Source: Tomocerus qinae | Lineage: Eukaryota > Arthropoda > Collembola > Entomobryomorpha > Tomoceridae | Assembly: GCA_020055645.1 (NCBI GenBank) | Contig: CM034546.1 | Coordinates: 96,658,001 to 96,722,000, forward strand | Length of the DNA stretch: 64,000 nucleotides | Reading direction: 5' to 3' | In this document: positions 13,501-26,836 of the stretch, in pieces | Numbering within the stretch: position 1 is the stretch's first letter | Layout: every line of letters starts with the position of its first letter | Notes under the pieces: model-generated | Seen by the model: only the letters and a program-made list of their open reading frames with translations | Databases searched by the model: none | Told to the model about the DNA's origin: nothing | Position numbers and translations under genes: made by a program

Positions 13501-16500
13501 GTACTTATAAATACTATTATATGTTGCAACGAAATGTAAGGCACATCTTCCGATCTGATTCAACACGATACGATATTTAAGTTAACTGAACTCAACTTCC
13601 CTTCATCACCCATATCTATCAATAACAGCCAGCATTCCATGCCAACTTACTTAGAGGAAAACAGATTTCAAGTCATAAAATTGAATTGAATACCAAAAGA
13701 CTTCTATATAGATACTTATTATAGTACAATACACTAGAAAACCCAACAGTACAGTCCATAATAGTATCTTCTTTCGCATTCTCCTACAATTTCAAAGTAA
13801 AATGTAAGTAATACTTATAATAGCACCCTACGATATGAAAGTAAAACTTGTATTTTCCATCAGCGAGAATAGATATCTAAATAAAAAGACACATAGTAGA
13901 ATCTTAGAAACTCAAAGTAGTCAATTTAAAAGGACCTAGAGATAGAGAGAGAGGTACAAAGTGATAGTAGTAGAGAGTAGAGGCACACACATCCCCTTTA
14001 GAATGAATATTGGCAAAACTAGGAAATGTCTAGTAAGTAAAACTGAATGAAAGAGAACTACCGTTAAAGATACGTAACAACGAAGAGTCGAACTTATAAC
14101 TTTACAAATGAAACTAAAAGCAACCAAGTTAAAAGGGCCACAGTAGTGGTAGTAAGAGTAAGTATGGCTACATTACGACAAAACCACACATACATTCCAA
14201 AGCCGAAACTACGACAAAACTTTAACTTCAGACAACTTTGCCCATTGGAGCTCCTGATAATACAATATCGTAAAATATTAAATTACTTTAGTTAGCCAGA
14301 TAGGTACACATTATAGAGAGGATTATTACAATACTATACACGCTATTCATAGGTGACTTGACTTAGATTGATACTGCAGAAAAGCATATACAATAATATC
14401 CTTAAACACACAATGTGGCTGTGGGTATGGAGAAACTCATAGTCTGCCTTGAGCATTTTATATTGTTGCATGAACATCTATAGTGTAACTATGTATGGAT
14501 GGGTATTCCATACTAATAATATTCAAGTGCTTTGAGTATAAGAAAAGTGATATCTGGCAAGAGACAGGTTAGCGTAATGTAATACTTTAATATAGTATCC
14601 ACAAGTACAATGCAATTCTATCTTTCCCAAAAGCCTAAGACATTATATACTAGTCAAACTAATAATTCGAAATGGGAAACTTTCACTTTCGACTTGAATT
14701 TAGTCTCTAAGGAGTAGGACGAATGTATTTATCTGAACTCAACTGAAGTCAAGTGAGGAGAGAAAACTTGAATTGACTTGATAGAGTCAGCTAGACCCAA
14801 CCAGGCCGGTTCACGACCGCAGATGCATGACAACCAAGTAAAAGGAAGGCAAATCCAAATCGCGTTTCATTCCGCCTCATTTCATTCTGAGTGGGTATTC
14901 ATAATTTTAGGAGACAATGGACGGATGGCAAAGGCAACTTCGGTTTCTCTTAACTTAACTCAAAGCAAGAGGCAAGAGCACAATCAAACAGAGTCAGAGG
15001 AGACCTAAAGGATCCATTTCATTCATTCAGTGTATATTATGTTCCACCAGCTAATGTTAAATGGATTCATTATTTTCATTCCTTCCCATTCCTGTCTCTT
15101 CTTTCCTCACATTCCCCACGCCACAAAATTACGAAATTCTCCCATTCAATGTCACTATTCCATCAATTCCAACCCAAGAGAGAGAGAGAATCTTTCCGTA
15201 TTTTCACTTTTCATCCTATAAATATTATAAGGATTCCTATTCGGATGCAGTTCTCTCTAAATAGGCATAAGCGCATTCCCTTGCATTATTACGAGTTAAA
15301 ATATGTTTAATATGCATTTCTGCATTCTGGTGTCTTATCTTCTGGCTGGCATGATATGGCGTATGGAATGCTTAACGACCCTTATTTCGTATTACTCAAT
15401 CCCATGATGACATTCTACTCTAAGTAGTGTAGACTGCTATAGCGTGTCAAGAAGCAACTTTGTTGGATGCACATACTACACTCACTCACACCGAAACGTA
15501 CACTCACTCAGTCGCTTTTCATTTCCCCACATCTTCACTTGCAGAACATTTTCCTTTCCCCTTCTTTAAGCTTTACTCAAGTTTAGCACAGTTCATTCAG
15601 CTCCCCAACACGAAAATTAATCCCAGTCCTATATAAATCCAAGTGCTATCACCAACACCACGGACCACCATCATCAACAGCAGTCAAGTCAAGCCACTGA
15701 ATTGCATTTGACTCTACCAAGCCATGCCCATGCCAACTACATCGACTTGAATGAAGAGCGAAGTCGAAAGCCTTTTAGAAGTCTAAGGGATTTGTATTTC
15801 ATCGTAAATATGCACTCTAATCCTCCCCATTTAGGCTCAAACAATAATATTAAATAAAAGACACACAATGTACGATATACCACTCTCTAGTATATGCTTG
15901 ATAGAACAGAAAATGTACACAAACCTAAATAACGACACACTGAGCAACCAGCACACAGAACTAAACATGCATGACAGCAACCGAACCCGGTAGAATACTG
16001 TCAGCTCTGCTCAGCCTTAATTTTCGAGAAATTTCATAATATAGCTTTCGTTTGGCTTCCTCCGCGTGTCCTGTCTCTGTCCCTTTTTAGATTTACGTAC
16101 CTACAGCTATAATATTATTGAACAAGACGAACAAGACTTGCATTTCCACTGAAAATAATTAATTAAATTCCCATCAGTACTGTAGCCACGAAGAGAAATT
16201 CGCAAATTACTACTAAATCTAAATGACATGCTCTGATAAACAAATCCTTCCCTGTAGACAGATATATACGTAGTCTAATTTAAAAAGTTCCCCATCCCAT
16301 ATTCATAGTTTCCTCACAACTGTCTCAGTGTGTCTCATATTCAGAAAAACGTACATCTATAAAATTAATCCTATTCAAACTACTTTTATAGCAATTGCTA
16401 AATATGACATATCGATGTTAGCATATAACTTTGCTATGATTATTCATTATTCGTGAAATGAAAAGAGCCTTAATGACTAACTCCTCAAAACTTTTCAAAA

Positions 16501-17362
16501 GAATAACTTATACTACTTTCCTCTAATCCCTTTCAATCTAATCATTTCCATTACAACTCACATTCACAAATGTTAGAATTTTCTAATTTGAATCCAAGTA
16601 GGCTTACACATCACTCACGCTAGACACGACATGCCAGTTTCCCTACTTATATATAGCAATTAATCCGCAAAAACAACCACACATCCGCAACAGCTGGAAC
16701 TGGGAATATAGAGAATTAAACATTTTGATTCGAAGCGAGTGAGAATGAGGACACTATAAAGTATACTCTACCAAATCAAAACAGACTGAAACTCTCCTCC
16801 TGTGAAACACATTGCACGGTTTGTAGCTTCTAGCTATAGATGTTAGACAGCAAAGATTAAAGATACTAAAATGATAATATGTACTGCTACCAACACACAT
16901 CCATCAAATTTTCTTATATTATCCAAAGTTCCTCACTGAATTTAGTTCAGGAATTCAATCCTTTCTCAAATGGAAGAGGATGACTGCCTTGAGCTGAAAC
17001 TTAGATTACAAATGTAGCAAATTGAACCAACTCACAAACAGGCAACAGAATATGAGTTGACAGACAGGGCAATGTACTGTTGCCAATTGAAACGACATTT
17101 CAGGGAAGATAGCGGTTTAAAATGTAGGGAACACTTATATTTGCACTAGTTCACTAAAGACTCTTGACGAAGAGATAAAAGCAAAGAGAAGTCGGAGAAA
17201 GGGAAAATCAACAACCAATGGCATACTACAAAACTACAAATGACAAAGGACGCTACCGAGAACAAAGAAAACAGTTTTCTTTATTTTATTCTTCGTGTGT
17301 AGTTTAGCTTAGGTATGTATGTCAGTTAGTCGATTTTCACATTCTCATTGGAAGGCTCTTAC
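1515..17362. other. Long stretch without recognisable gene
   Basis: This is AT-rich DNA with short chance ORFs on both strands. The first part (from 1515) is probably 3' UTR of the exon ending at 1514. A (CA)7 run lies at 12721-12734. An open frame with His/Gln-rich content lies at 15621-15857 (+). The remaining 3' exons of timeout should lie here if the gene is complete, but I could not identify them; the expected signature resembles EFNFLDYLKRFA and a KMLHRLA-like motif. No tRNA, rRNA or transposon ends were recognised. Confidence 0.5.
15621..15857 (+). other. Open frame with exon-like composition, uncertain
   Basis: This is a 78-codon frame open between two stops. It carries a polar stretch (TDHHHQQQSSQATELHL) followed by a charged stretch (YIDLNEERSRKPFRSLRDL) that looks less random than its surroundings. 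It has no good start codon, and no convincing splice acceptor was pinned down. It may be an exon fragment or chance. I do not recognise a family. Confidence 0.15.
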
Positions 17363-17502
17363 CATTGTTGTTAGACATCGTCGCTGCTGCTTCTGCTACT
17401 TTAGGAGCGTTTCCTTTCTCCACGAAAATGGACTGAAGAATCGAAATCTCGTCAGTGTCTCCAGGCTCTCCAAATTCTTCCCGGCTGTCTGGCCACACTT
17501 CC
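17363..17502 (-). CDS. timeout: timeout/TIMELESS homologue, coding exon 6
   Basis: A 140-nt exon, acceptor TCTCTAG before 17502 and donor GTAAGA after 17363. The first base completes the AG left by exon 5 to an Arg codon. The frame begins REVWPDSREEFGEPGDTDEI, matching the (S/A)REVWPEGD-type segment that follows the LLRSAR motif in animal TIMELESS proteins, and ends in an Ala/Asn-rich linker (EAAATMSNNN). One base is left over, so at least one further exon must follow on the minus strand. I could not find it. In the family this segment precedes an acidic linker and a conserved C-terminal helical region. Exon identity and phase are well supported; the biological role is inferred from the family. 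Confidence 0.85.
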
Positions 17503-18902
17503 CTAGAGACAATCCAACACAAAGAAAAGATTCATCTCAAGCAACAAACAACTCGACAACTCACAAAATATAAATATCTGCAGTACCTACGACTATAGAC
17601 ATCAAGATAGTTAAGTCGAAGTGTACACAATGCAAGCCATGATATATTGTATGGCTTTGTTTAAACTAGCTGTGTATGCTCCTCTACTACACAGCAACAG
17701 ATACTCACTTATACAACTTTCTGTTGGTTTTATTCTTAACGATGGAAAGGAGCATTGAGAGATTGTCATGAAAAAATGAAAGCAATATTTGTATTTGCTT
17801 TAGTCTTCAACGGCTCTTCATTTCTTCTCGTCTTCTGTCTCTCATATCAAAACATTTGTTGTTCTGTTGACAGTGGACATAAAGGGCCCTACTTTTATTC
17901 CAGTTAAAGCTAACTTCTTCCGATTGAAGGCCTACATAGCATGGCACATGCCAGGGCAAACAATCATATCACTAGTTGACTAGTGACGTCAGTAGCTTGC
18001 GCAACCTTGTCTATGATCTCTCTCGTCTCCTCTCAAGGAAACAATATGCCACTACACTTTTCACAATTTTGAAACAGGGTTTCTTCTCAAATAAAATACA
18101 TTTATGAAGAACACTAACATTTTTTAAATTTTAAAATTATATTATACTAGTGAAAAGTAAACAACTGTTCAGTGTAAATTTAAAATTACTGACATTTTTT
18201 TACAAACCAAGATTTATAACTTTCACCAGGACTTTCACTGCCACCATATAGCACCATCAAAGCTAGTGTAGCGCCATATAGTGTAGTTGGTGGAAGTTCC
18301 CAAAGTACCAGTATATTAAAAAGAAAGTTATCAACTAAAATAATATCAGAAACCTTTAGTAGATAGTTGACGGTCATATTTTACGTAGTATCATTGATAT
18401 ACATAGTAATGTGTCTTTTCACTGATAAAATGAAAGTAGGAAGTATGGAGAAAATCCTTTATTGGGCCATATAATCAATAATTTTATATCTGTGAATGTA
18501 AGATCCATAATTATGTCTCTACTTGTATACTGGTTACGTACATGTTAGGAAAGTTAGGCTTGAAGCTTAGTATGCGTATCAGTAAAAATATGCGGATTAT
18601 AACGCTTGTTGCATCTTCGCTTGCTGAAACTACCAATAAAAAGTAAGAGTATCTCTTTTATCGATAATAAACTCCCGAAATTTACAATGAGTTATCTAAG
18701 AGTAATCCTGAGCAATTCGGAGTTTATGATAGGAGGATGCTGAGGAAGATCTCTCAAGAACACCCTCCAGTATCCATCAAATAGCTGTAAACCTAATTAA
18801 TTTCTCATTTCAATTGGATATGCCACTCTCCCTTTCTCAACTCTTGGTTCGTCACTCAGCAGTCGAGTGGCTATTCATGTGTAGTAAATCTCCGTGGTCA
18901 AT

Positions 18903-19035
18903 TTACTTCCGAAATTGCTTTTCATATTCAAAAATATCGAATTTATGCAGAAATTTCAATCCATCAGCTGTGGCAGCGGTTAAAACGATAGGGAGAAGAA
19001 ACTTGTCAATGTCTGTTCTCCGAGATCCTGAACGA
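18903..19035 (-). other. Possible alternative terminal exon inside timeout intron 5
   Basis: A good acceptor (CTTTATTTCAG) ends just before 19035. It is followed by T and then 43 open codons with a TAA stop at 18903-18905. The T would complete the AG left by exon 5 to a Ser codon, so splicing from exon 5 gives an in-frame short C-terminus. The peptide (containing RSGSRRTDIDKFLLPIV and later KFLHKFDIFEYEKQFRK) is amphipathic and plausible as protein, but I recognise no domain. It could equally be a nested gene exon or chance; the opposite strand also has a 76-codon frame here. Confidence 0.25.
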
Positions 19036-20263
19036 CTGAAATAAAGTCAAGAGTTAGGGGAAAACCATTTTAAGAGCTCCAGAGTCTGTTCCTGTCTGTG
19101 CACATACTACACAGTGTACCCATATAGTCAATATCAATTCTTTCATTTTATATCACAAACTACGTATAGCAAGAGTACAATGGGCGACGTAAAATGGTCA
19201 ATCACTTTTCCAGGCAATTTTCATCCATTTTCTTGATTTCGTTGATTTCCCTCGATTTCCATTTTCCATCTCATATTTCCTTTCTTCGAAACTTATATTT
19301 AAGTTGAAGGGTTATGCTTACGCCCCTAGAATAAGGATGTGATCCTAAATTTTACATGTTACCCTACAATAATGCCCTTTTGCATGTCTTGACGAGTGAC
19401 TCTCAAGAACGGAAGGCTCCAACTCGCAGTAGGGCCCCTAAATGCTAACTTGTAACGCCAATATCATAGCAGACCACCATGAGAACGGAAAAGGGATAAA
19501 AGGAGAAATCTAAAACGCGTAACTCGAAAATGAACTCAAGTGAAATGAGCTGCGATGAAATGAAATAAAAACGAGAAGACTTCACTCGAACCCTTCTTTC
19601 CACCTAAAAGTCCGTGACTTCAGCAAAAGAGATGAATGTCTTACGCACACGTAATACATGTAGTTTCGTACAGTAGTTCTTACTGCAAGTTTAACTCTCC
19701 TAGTCTACTGTTATTTACGTAGGTATTAGGTACGTACTATTTTGAAACGGTCGGACATTGAGAAGAGTCCAGGAGCCAATCCGCTGGCCATCGTCAACCA
19801 TCCAAAAAATTCAAACAAATCGTGCAAAAAATATGCATATGCCAGATAGCCATTTCGTACGGACACTCACTAGCATTGCAAAAAAATGTTTTAAGGTTTT
19901 TCTTGGACGGGAATGGGAGTACTTTTATATTATTAAGTCATGCTGCAGCAAGTGTAGTTTATAGTGTTGTGTAGTTTACTGGAGAAGAAATTCTTTAGAA
20001 ATGTACTGCAAAGGCAATCTACTACACTCGAGTCAGTCATTCAATTCCAAGGAGAGCGAGAGAGATCGAGGGCATTGGGATGTCCATGTTAGGTATGCTA
20101 TTCCAAAAAGGCAACAGAGAGAGAGCTCAAGGAAACCGTGTTACACTGTCTGTTCCAGCACTGCTTAAGTGTAGATATAGGAAATCGCCTAAAAAAGAAC
20201 CAACAGCTCCCAACACAAAGTTAACTTTGCAACAGAGTCAAATTGATGGACGAGGCAACGAAC

Positions 20264-20344
20264 CTGGCAGCTCGAAGTAAAGTGATGGCTTCTGCATGCT
20301 TGCCCGTGTGAAGAAAAATGGCGATCCGCTCCACGGCCGTCGTC
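20264..20344 (-). CDS. timeout: timeout/TIMELESS homologue, coding exon 5
   Basis: An 81-nt exon, acceptor TTTGACAG before 20344 and donor GTTCGT after 20264. The translated core TTAVERIAIFLHTGKHAEAI followed by TLLRAA matches the conserved helix of animal TIMELESS proteins (family pattern AEAMVRI...GQ..ALTLLRSAR). One base at the start completes the AA left by exon 4 to Lys; two bases (AG) are left for exon 6. The donor is GTTCGT rather than the usual GTAAGT/GTGAGT, a weaker site that could allow alternative use of the following introns. Confidence 0.85.
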
Positions 20345-20915
20345 CTGTCAAATAAAGTGGAAAAATATTAAAATTTCTTGGGAGACCTCAGCTCACTGGA
20401 TCAAAGCCAGCAAGTAACACAATCAACTATCAGTTTCTTTCATATTATAAAAGTAAAATCCGTTTTATTCATTTTGATTTAAGATCATAATATCTAGGCA
20501 ATAGATTTCTTTCGTCAGCTGCTACAAGTAATAAAATAAAATAAGTTGAATATGTTCACGTTTAACATAGTCAATAGTCTCAAGCGGTATATACAAAACT
20601 ATACACATGCAAAAAGAGCATATACATTTTAAGAAAGAAAGTAAGACATGCATATAAACTACTATACTATAGGAAGACGGCAAAAGTAAGACATGAATGT
20701 TGTCGCACAGCGGAGAGAGAAAAGAAAGTTATTTACTTACACAAGATTGAATGGAAGTATTCAATTATTTTTAAACGATCAATCTACTCCAACTGGGAGT
20801 CACATTGACCCATATACAACAAACAACTACCTAATAAATAAATAAGTAGCATCTTGCACCAAATCAAATACACTATACACTGAAATTTCATTTCATCCTT
20901 CTTGTTTCTCCTCTG

Positions 20916-21132
20916 CTACGCGTCAATAAATTGAGCCCTATTTTCCTCGGGTGGACCATTTAATTCATTTTCCCAACTCACAATCAAACTCAATGGAGTA
21001 TCTGTCCTGATTTGTTGCCCCAAGACACCTTCCTTCCCCACTAATTTCACATAACACGCTTCCACATCGGCTACATTTGCACCCCTTAGTTCCTCTCTCT
21101 CCAAATGCAAGCATTGCCCTCTCATCTCCAGA
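20916..21132 (-). other. Possible alternative terminal exon or nested-gene exon in timeout intron 4
   Basis: A 72-codon frame opens after a possible acceptor (TATACTGTAG) and ends at TAG 20916-20918. The first T would complete the AA left by exon 4 to Asn, so the frame is phase-compatible with splicing from exon 4. The protein is charged and coding-like (EMRGQCLHLEREELRGANVA, then VEACYVKLVGKEGVLGQQI, ending ENRAQFIDA), with no low-complexity sequence. I recognise no family. A GTGAGT donor-like site lies inside it, so it might instead be an internal exon of something else. No clear AATAAA follows closely. Confidence 0.3.
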
Positions 21133-23620
21133 CTACAGTATAGACAGCAATACAAACTGTCTAACAATACCAATGTACTCTATAATATTTCATCTTATTA
21201 TACTAAGTAAAACATACTATCTGTATATACTACGTTCACTGATACATCTACTAAGGGGAAACAATGTATATTTCATTTATTTACTAGCCAGAAGCTTCTT
21301 TTTGTATAAAAATTGGTGCTCTATTCAATTGCATCCAATCTGAACATTCTATTTACAGTCAACTCAGATGAAAACAAAGGGTACAAATAGCACAAAACAG
21401 CAATGAAATGAATCAGGAACCAAATCAAAATGCCAATCCGTATTCTCGAGTGCACACAGAGTCAGACAAGGTAGATGGCTGCCTTGTTGTGCTGTGTACA
21501 CAACTCAAAAAATAAGACACTCATTCTCTGTCTACACAGTGCACACCACTTCATATTCAGCTTTTGATGAAATTCTTTCCGCTATCCACATTACGGCATG
21601 AGGAAGAAGAACCTTAAGCTCTCTTCTATTCTTTTCCTGCCTCCTCCACTTCTTTTTCACTGTAGGCAAGACAAGCACTTAACTTTACTGTTATATGTAT
21701 CTGTTCCGTTCTTATAGACATCTTCCCTTATTGCTATCATAAGTTTAAAATACAACCTATGCACTATAACGCTTATTATATTTCTAGTACCTACCTACAT
21801 CCTCTTCTGCCAAATATAATGTTATGGTATGTCTGTACTTGTACTGTACTGCTAGAAAAATTTCCTGTATAGAGCTTAGCCTGCCCTAATAAATTTCCAA
21901 GGAATGAGAGAAATCCGTACTTATTTCCCACTTTTCTTCGCTGTGCAACTCCTTCAACAAAACGCTCAGGGATGCAATGAAACTGCGAAGTGGGAAGAGA
22001 AAAGAACCGGTGGACTGCAGAAAAATCCGAAGACAGTAATATACTTCTTGGCATTACACAATGCTCTAAGCCGGCCCACCTCCTTTATCTATTCTACAAC
22101 ACACACCACTGGACTATCACACCAACCAAACCACCATCAGACACCACAAGGTATATACTATGTATAATAAAAACTACGAGTTTCTCTATTATTCTCGATT
22201 AGACGAGATGACTTGCTAGATATGTGCAATCTACCAGAATAGCACTTTCAACTTACACTGACTACTACATACAGTGTCAGCATTCCACTACTATGTTTTT
22301 GATTTCTGGGTCAGCAGGCCCCCAACAAGAAATTTTTGTGGTCATATATCAAAGTCTCTTCCTCACTGTGATTAAATATCTCCTAGAAATTCTGTCAGCT
22401 GCATATTTAATGATTGAAACCAACCCTGGACGACCAGAGTCACTACATAATATAATATTGACCCATCTTTTTCCTACTTGCTAACATACACTTAACAGTG
22501 ATGAATAGCTATAGCATGTAGCGTTATTTAAGTTATATATCAGAAGCTATACATTAAAAATTGGTTAGATTATAGATGTCTATTGCTTGTACTGATATAA
22601 CACTAGTATATTTACTCAAACAGGAAATTAGGCTTTAATAATGGACCATCGGATCTCATTGTTTGTGCACTAAAGTGAAAGCGGAGAAAGTTGAGTAGTT
22701 TTTTGTTTGGGCACTCATACGTTTAGTTTTTGTAAAGAACGCTTACTGGAACTATCATGGCAGGATGAGATAGTATGATAAAAGATAATACAGATAAGAC
22801 TGTACAAAGATGGATAGTGAAAGGAGTGTGATTAAAAATGGAAAACCTATGTAGTTAAAATTCAAGACTTGCCAAGTAAAAGCTTTGACATGGTGAGCTG
22901 GATAAAAAATAATCAAAAGTCTCGTCTAACAAAAACTGAACAAAGACTTGAGTAAGTGCAAGTAGAAGGAAAACAGGCTGACTTTGCTTTTTTCATGCAG
23001 CTCTAAGAAAGTTGAATAAAGCAGTACAGACAAACTATGTACATGCTTCTCTTGACAATGGAACACAATATAATAACCATGTATAGTGATAGTGATAGAA
23101 GTCACGTCAAGCAAGTCAAGACCTCTATATAGGCAGAAGAATAGAACTGTAGTGAAGTGTATAGTATCAGAGAGGAGGAGAAAAGAGAAGCGAGCAAAAG
23201 AGCATGAGGCTGACTCACAAAAGTACCTAAATTTACAAACAGTCTCATAAAGAGCAGAGTCAAAAAGGCAGAAATCCTGGAACGCGTAAAAAGAAGCAAA
23301 CCAACACTCTAATAAATACTCTTCGTCCCACATCCTGGATTTTCATTTCTCTCCTGGAAGCAGCACAAGTCAAGTCGAGTCAACTGCTAACAATGAGGGC
23401 AAGCCTCACTATCTTCTATCTATCTGTAGAACGCCAAGTTAAAAACCAACTTTCGCGGATCCTGGCATCGTTTATGAACAAGTTACACAAGGTCCAACTA
23501 ACCCAGCTCAAATACATGTAGTACTAATAGAACACATCAAAGCTAAAGAAAAGAGTAAAGAAAGTAAGCATAAATGTACATAGAAAATAGAGAAAGTCTC
23601 ACTTTCGCTACAGTTCTTAC

Positions 23621-23828
23621 TTTTGCTCATCGATCGGCACATCAGAGGCAGCATCGAAGGGAATCACATTCACATTTCCATTGGCAGTAGCTCCCGCCGT
23701 CGCTTCATCCGGCAATTCACTTGATAAAAGAGCAGAGGAGATTTGTCCGGAAACTCCATTCCAAGCTTCTTCCAGTTCGGATGAGCTCTTTGTGGACCCA
23801 CGACGAGGCTTCTTCGCCTTTTTCCCGA
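23621..23828 (-). CDS. timeout: timeout/TIMELESS homologue, coding exon 4
   Basis: A 208-nt exon, acceptor TTTTGTAG before 23828 and donor GTAAGA after 23621. It opens with a basic stretch (KKAKKPRRGS) continuing the Lys/Arg tract of exon 3, likely a nuclear localisation segment. It then reads SSSELEEAWNGVSGQISSAL and ends NVIPFDAASDVPIDEQ. The PFDAASxVPxxEQ motif is a recognisable hallmark of animal TIMELESS/Timeout proteins. Two bases of the first codon come from this exon and one from exon 3. This junction spans the 10.1-kb intron 3 and is fixed by both phase and homology. Confidence 0.9.
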
Positions 23829-26816
23829 CTACAAAACCAAAACCATATGATTATTTCGCAATTTTTCCACAATAATTTTCGCTAGTCCAATCTCTATTTT
23901 GCTTGGGTAGACTTACACCATATTTATATCTATGTGCATGTATGTCTAGGTAAGATACTACTAAACTAAACCACTATAAGTAGTTTCTTTCTCAAAAGCT
24001 TTTCGACTGACAAAGTATTTTCCCTACATGCACTATGCTCTATTTATGTATTGTAGTCATCTACTTTTCTTCTCTCGGAACACTTTCTCTGAATTTTGCT
24101 ATTTTTACCGCCTCCACTCTGCCAAAAACATGGACAGTAGCAATGTCTCAGTTCGTCATGTACTCGGCTACCACTACAACTACATTGAAACATACAGGAA
24201 CAGATGCTGAGGTCTATTTACCAGAACTTGCTACAAACGTACCACATCTTATTATATCTGTTAGGACAAATAGCCAAAACTAAAAGACTATTCAATGACA
24301 ACTATATCGGAAGAGCGAGTGACCTAAGTACAAATAATAGTAGAACTAGATGCTCGGCCAGATGAAACTGAAAAGAAATGCTTAGTCAGTTGCATCAAAC
24401 GTCTTACTATTACGATACAAAAAGACACAATCCTCCTATTCTCTACACAACCAATCCCGACTCGGACTTCAGTCTTGGACAAATCCTGATTGTATGCAGC
24501 CAAATAAAATCCCTAGGTTAGAGAACTTAAGTGTGTCAGAGTGAAATAAGGATAGGGATTCCAACTTTATCTGCCTCCATGGTGCCTATTTCTAACTAAG
24601 TATATTACCATCCTCAATCCTCACACACTCACTCGAAGACTAGATACTCTGCTTAGTTAAACATTAACTGGAAATAAAAGTCACAGCTTTTATCATAATA
24701 GCTTCCTAGTTGCCCTATAATTTCAAGATAACTGTTCCAATAGCGAGAGCCAAATTGGACGATTAAACGGACATAGCTGTAGTAGTTGTAGTTCGTGAAG
24801 AAATTAATTGGAGCAACACGACGAAACTAGGAGAAAAAACCAAATTGAAAATACCTAACTCGGTAGGGTAGTAACTGAACTAAAAGAGTAGAGGAAAGTA
24901 AGCCTATCATCATGTGTACCAATAGTAGTACCTCCGTTCAAATTAAAAAAGAATAAAATAGTGTACGTATGCGTGAAGTAATTTTTAGTTGGATTAAACT
25001 TTCAAAGTCCTTCTTTCGAGTGCGATTCAATGTAAAGCACATAATGCTGCAATATTCTAAAAAGTTCATTCATTCTAAGCTACTCGTGAATACCTACCTA
25101 CTATGAGTAAAAATTGTGGATTGTACAATGTAGGTATTGAATTGAAAAGAAAAGGTAGCTACAAGTTCTTTGTTAGCCTTACAGTTACATTATTTCACAC
25201 AACCTACTAACATAGAAAACAGCCCTTGAAGTGAAAAAATATCTTTCTATACCATTCTTCATGTCAGTTTTTCCTTTGGAAAAACTACCTGAAAGTTAGA
25301 AAAGTGACAGAAACTTTTGGTTGCTGTTATGTGCAGATTTCACTCCATCATTTCCTATTCTGATTGTGAGTACTCTTAGCTAGCGAGACTTGGCTTATAC
25401 TAGAGTCAATGTTATTGTAGTGCACGTTCTCTGCTACGAGACTCTTCAGCCAAAGCATTCTTCTCACTCACTCCTAGTTCTCTCTCCGTCAGTTAAATCA
25501 ACTTAGCTCCTTCAGCAGTCAAGTCACTGCCTCAAGAAGTCTGGATTCTCCTAGACTGGTTTGACGTGCCAACCAACTCATGAGATTATATTCTTATAAA
25601 GATTTCGAGACAACTGTAGTGGTCCAAGTGACAGAGGAGTGAAAATGAAAGGAAATGTCATATTGACTTTCTTCTCACCATTCAAAATATACCAGTCAAG
25701 TCAATTCGCGACGTGAAAAAGAAAATATAAGACAAAATCACATTATATTATAGCAGCCGACCCAATTCTATCAAATAAACCTAAACCTTTCTCAAAAACT
25801 AAAGATAAGCTACCTATATCCTAAGAAATCTACCTACCTTATGTAACTAAAAACTATATACCAAGATATGGTTATGGTTAGTTCAAGTTATTTTATTTTA
25901 TCTCTGTGTAAATACATAGTAGCCAGTATACAGTTACAATTTGATTTTATTCTGCAGAAACTATAACTATGTATGCTTTCTCATTTGTTAGCTTTATGTT
26001 ACGTCATCGAAGCCCAAATGGATTGTCCGTGGTGTACATCGTATTTCATGTATATTGCATTTGAATTGTCTGCATTGCATTCAAACTCAGTTTGCAGAGA
26101 GAGAAAGAGTAGTTTCGATTTTCTCACCACGACCAACGAACCGACCAAACTATTTCTCCCTGATGTACTACTACAATACAACGTACAGTACTACAATACA
26201 GATGGATCTATCCGTATTTTTATGTCGGTAACATTTCTTCCGTTCCTTTAGTGAGTTGACGACTCCTGTGGGTTTCTTTTCCTAGTGTCCTACCCATGGA
26301 AAAAATGGAGCACATTCAAATCTACTCTAATCCACAATTCCAAATATTCCAACACAGAAAGAAAACCAACCAAGTAAACCAACCGAGAGCACCGCATCCT
26401 CTTTCAACCAGTAAAACCATATTATAAAGAAACAGAATATGGTCTGGAATCATAAAATAAACGGAGAACACTACCTAATAGTACCAACCAGCTAACATGT
26501 AAACGAATCCAAGAGAAAGAGATCACGAGCTAGGAAGAAGGACGAGCATTCAACATTCATGTCATTACATTATATCTGACTGACTGACTTGACTCTACTG
26601 CAACGACAAAAATTCTACCGTTACATTTACATTGCATTGCATCACATTACTTTACTCACTATTCACTATATGCTACCGTAGTATCAACTTAAATTGAACC
26701 ACTGTGCTGTAATAATAATAACACACCAAGCGCAATGTAATACATCTCTGAATTCTCTCAATGCATGCAACTTATTTTTCAGAGTTTTTTTGATGCATGT
26801 TGATGCATCTACTTAC

Positions 26817-26836
26817 AGATAGATAGATAGATAGAT
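26817..26836. repeat. (AGAT)5 microsatellite, 3' tail of the LINE
   Basis: Five AGAT units directly abut the element's 3' end; read on its own strand, AATAAATCTATCTATC. CR1/L2-type LINEs commonly end in short tandem repeats rather than poly(A), so this marks the 3' terminus. Confidence 0.8.

Noticed and set aside
17319..17573. 84-codon plus-strand frame over timeout exon 6
   Set aside because: Antisense shadow of an exon identified by homology, phase and splice sites.
18186..18377. 63-codon minus frame in timeout intron 5
   Set aside because: Hydrophobic, AT-rich, no good splice sites in phase, no recognised homology.
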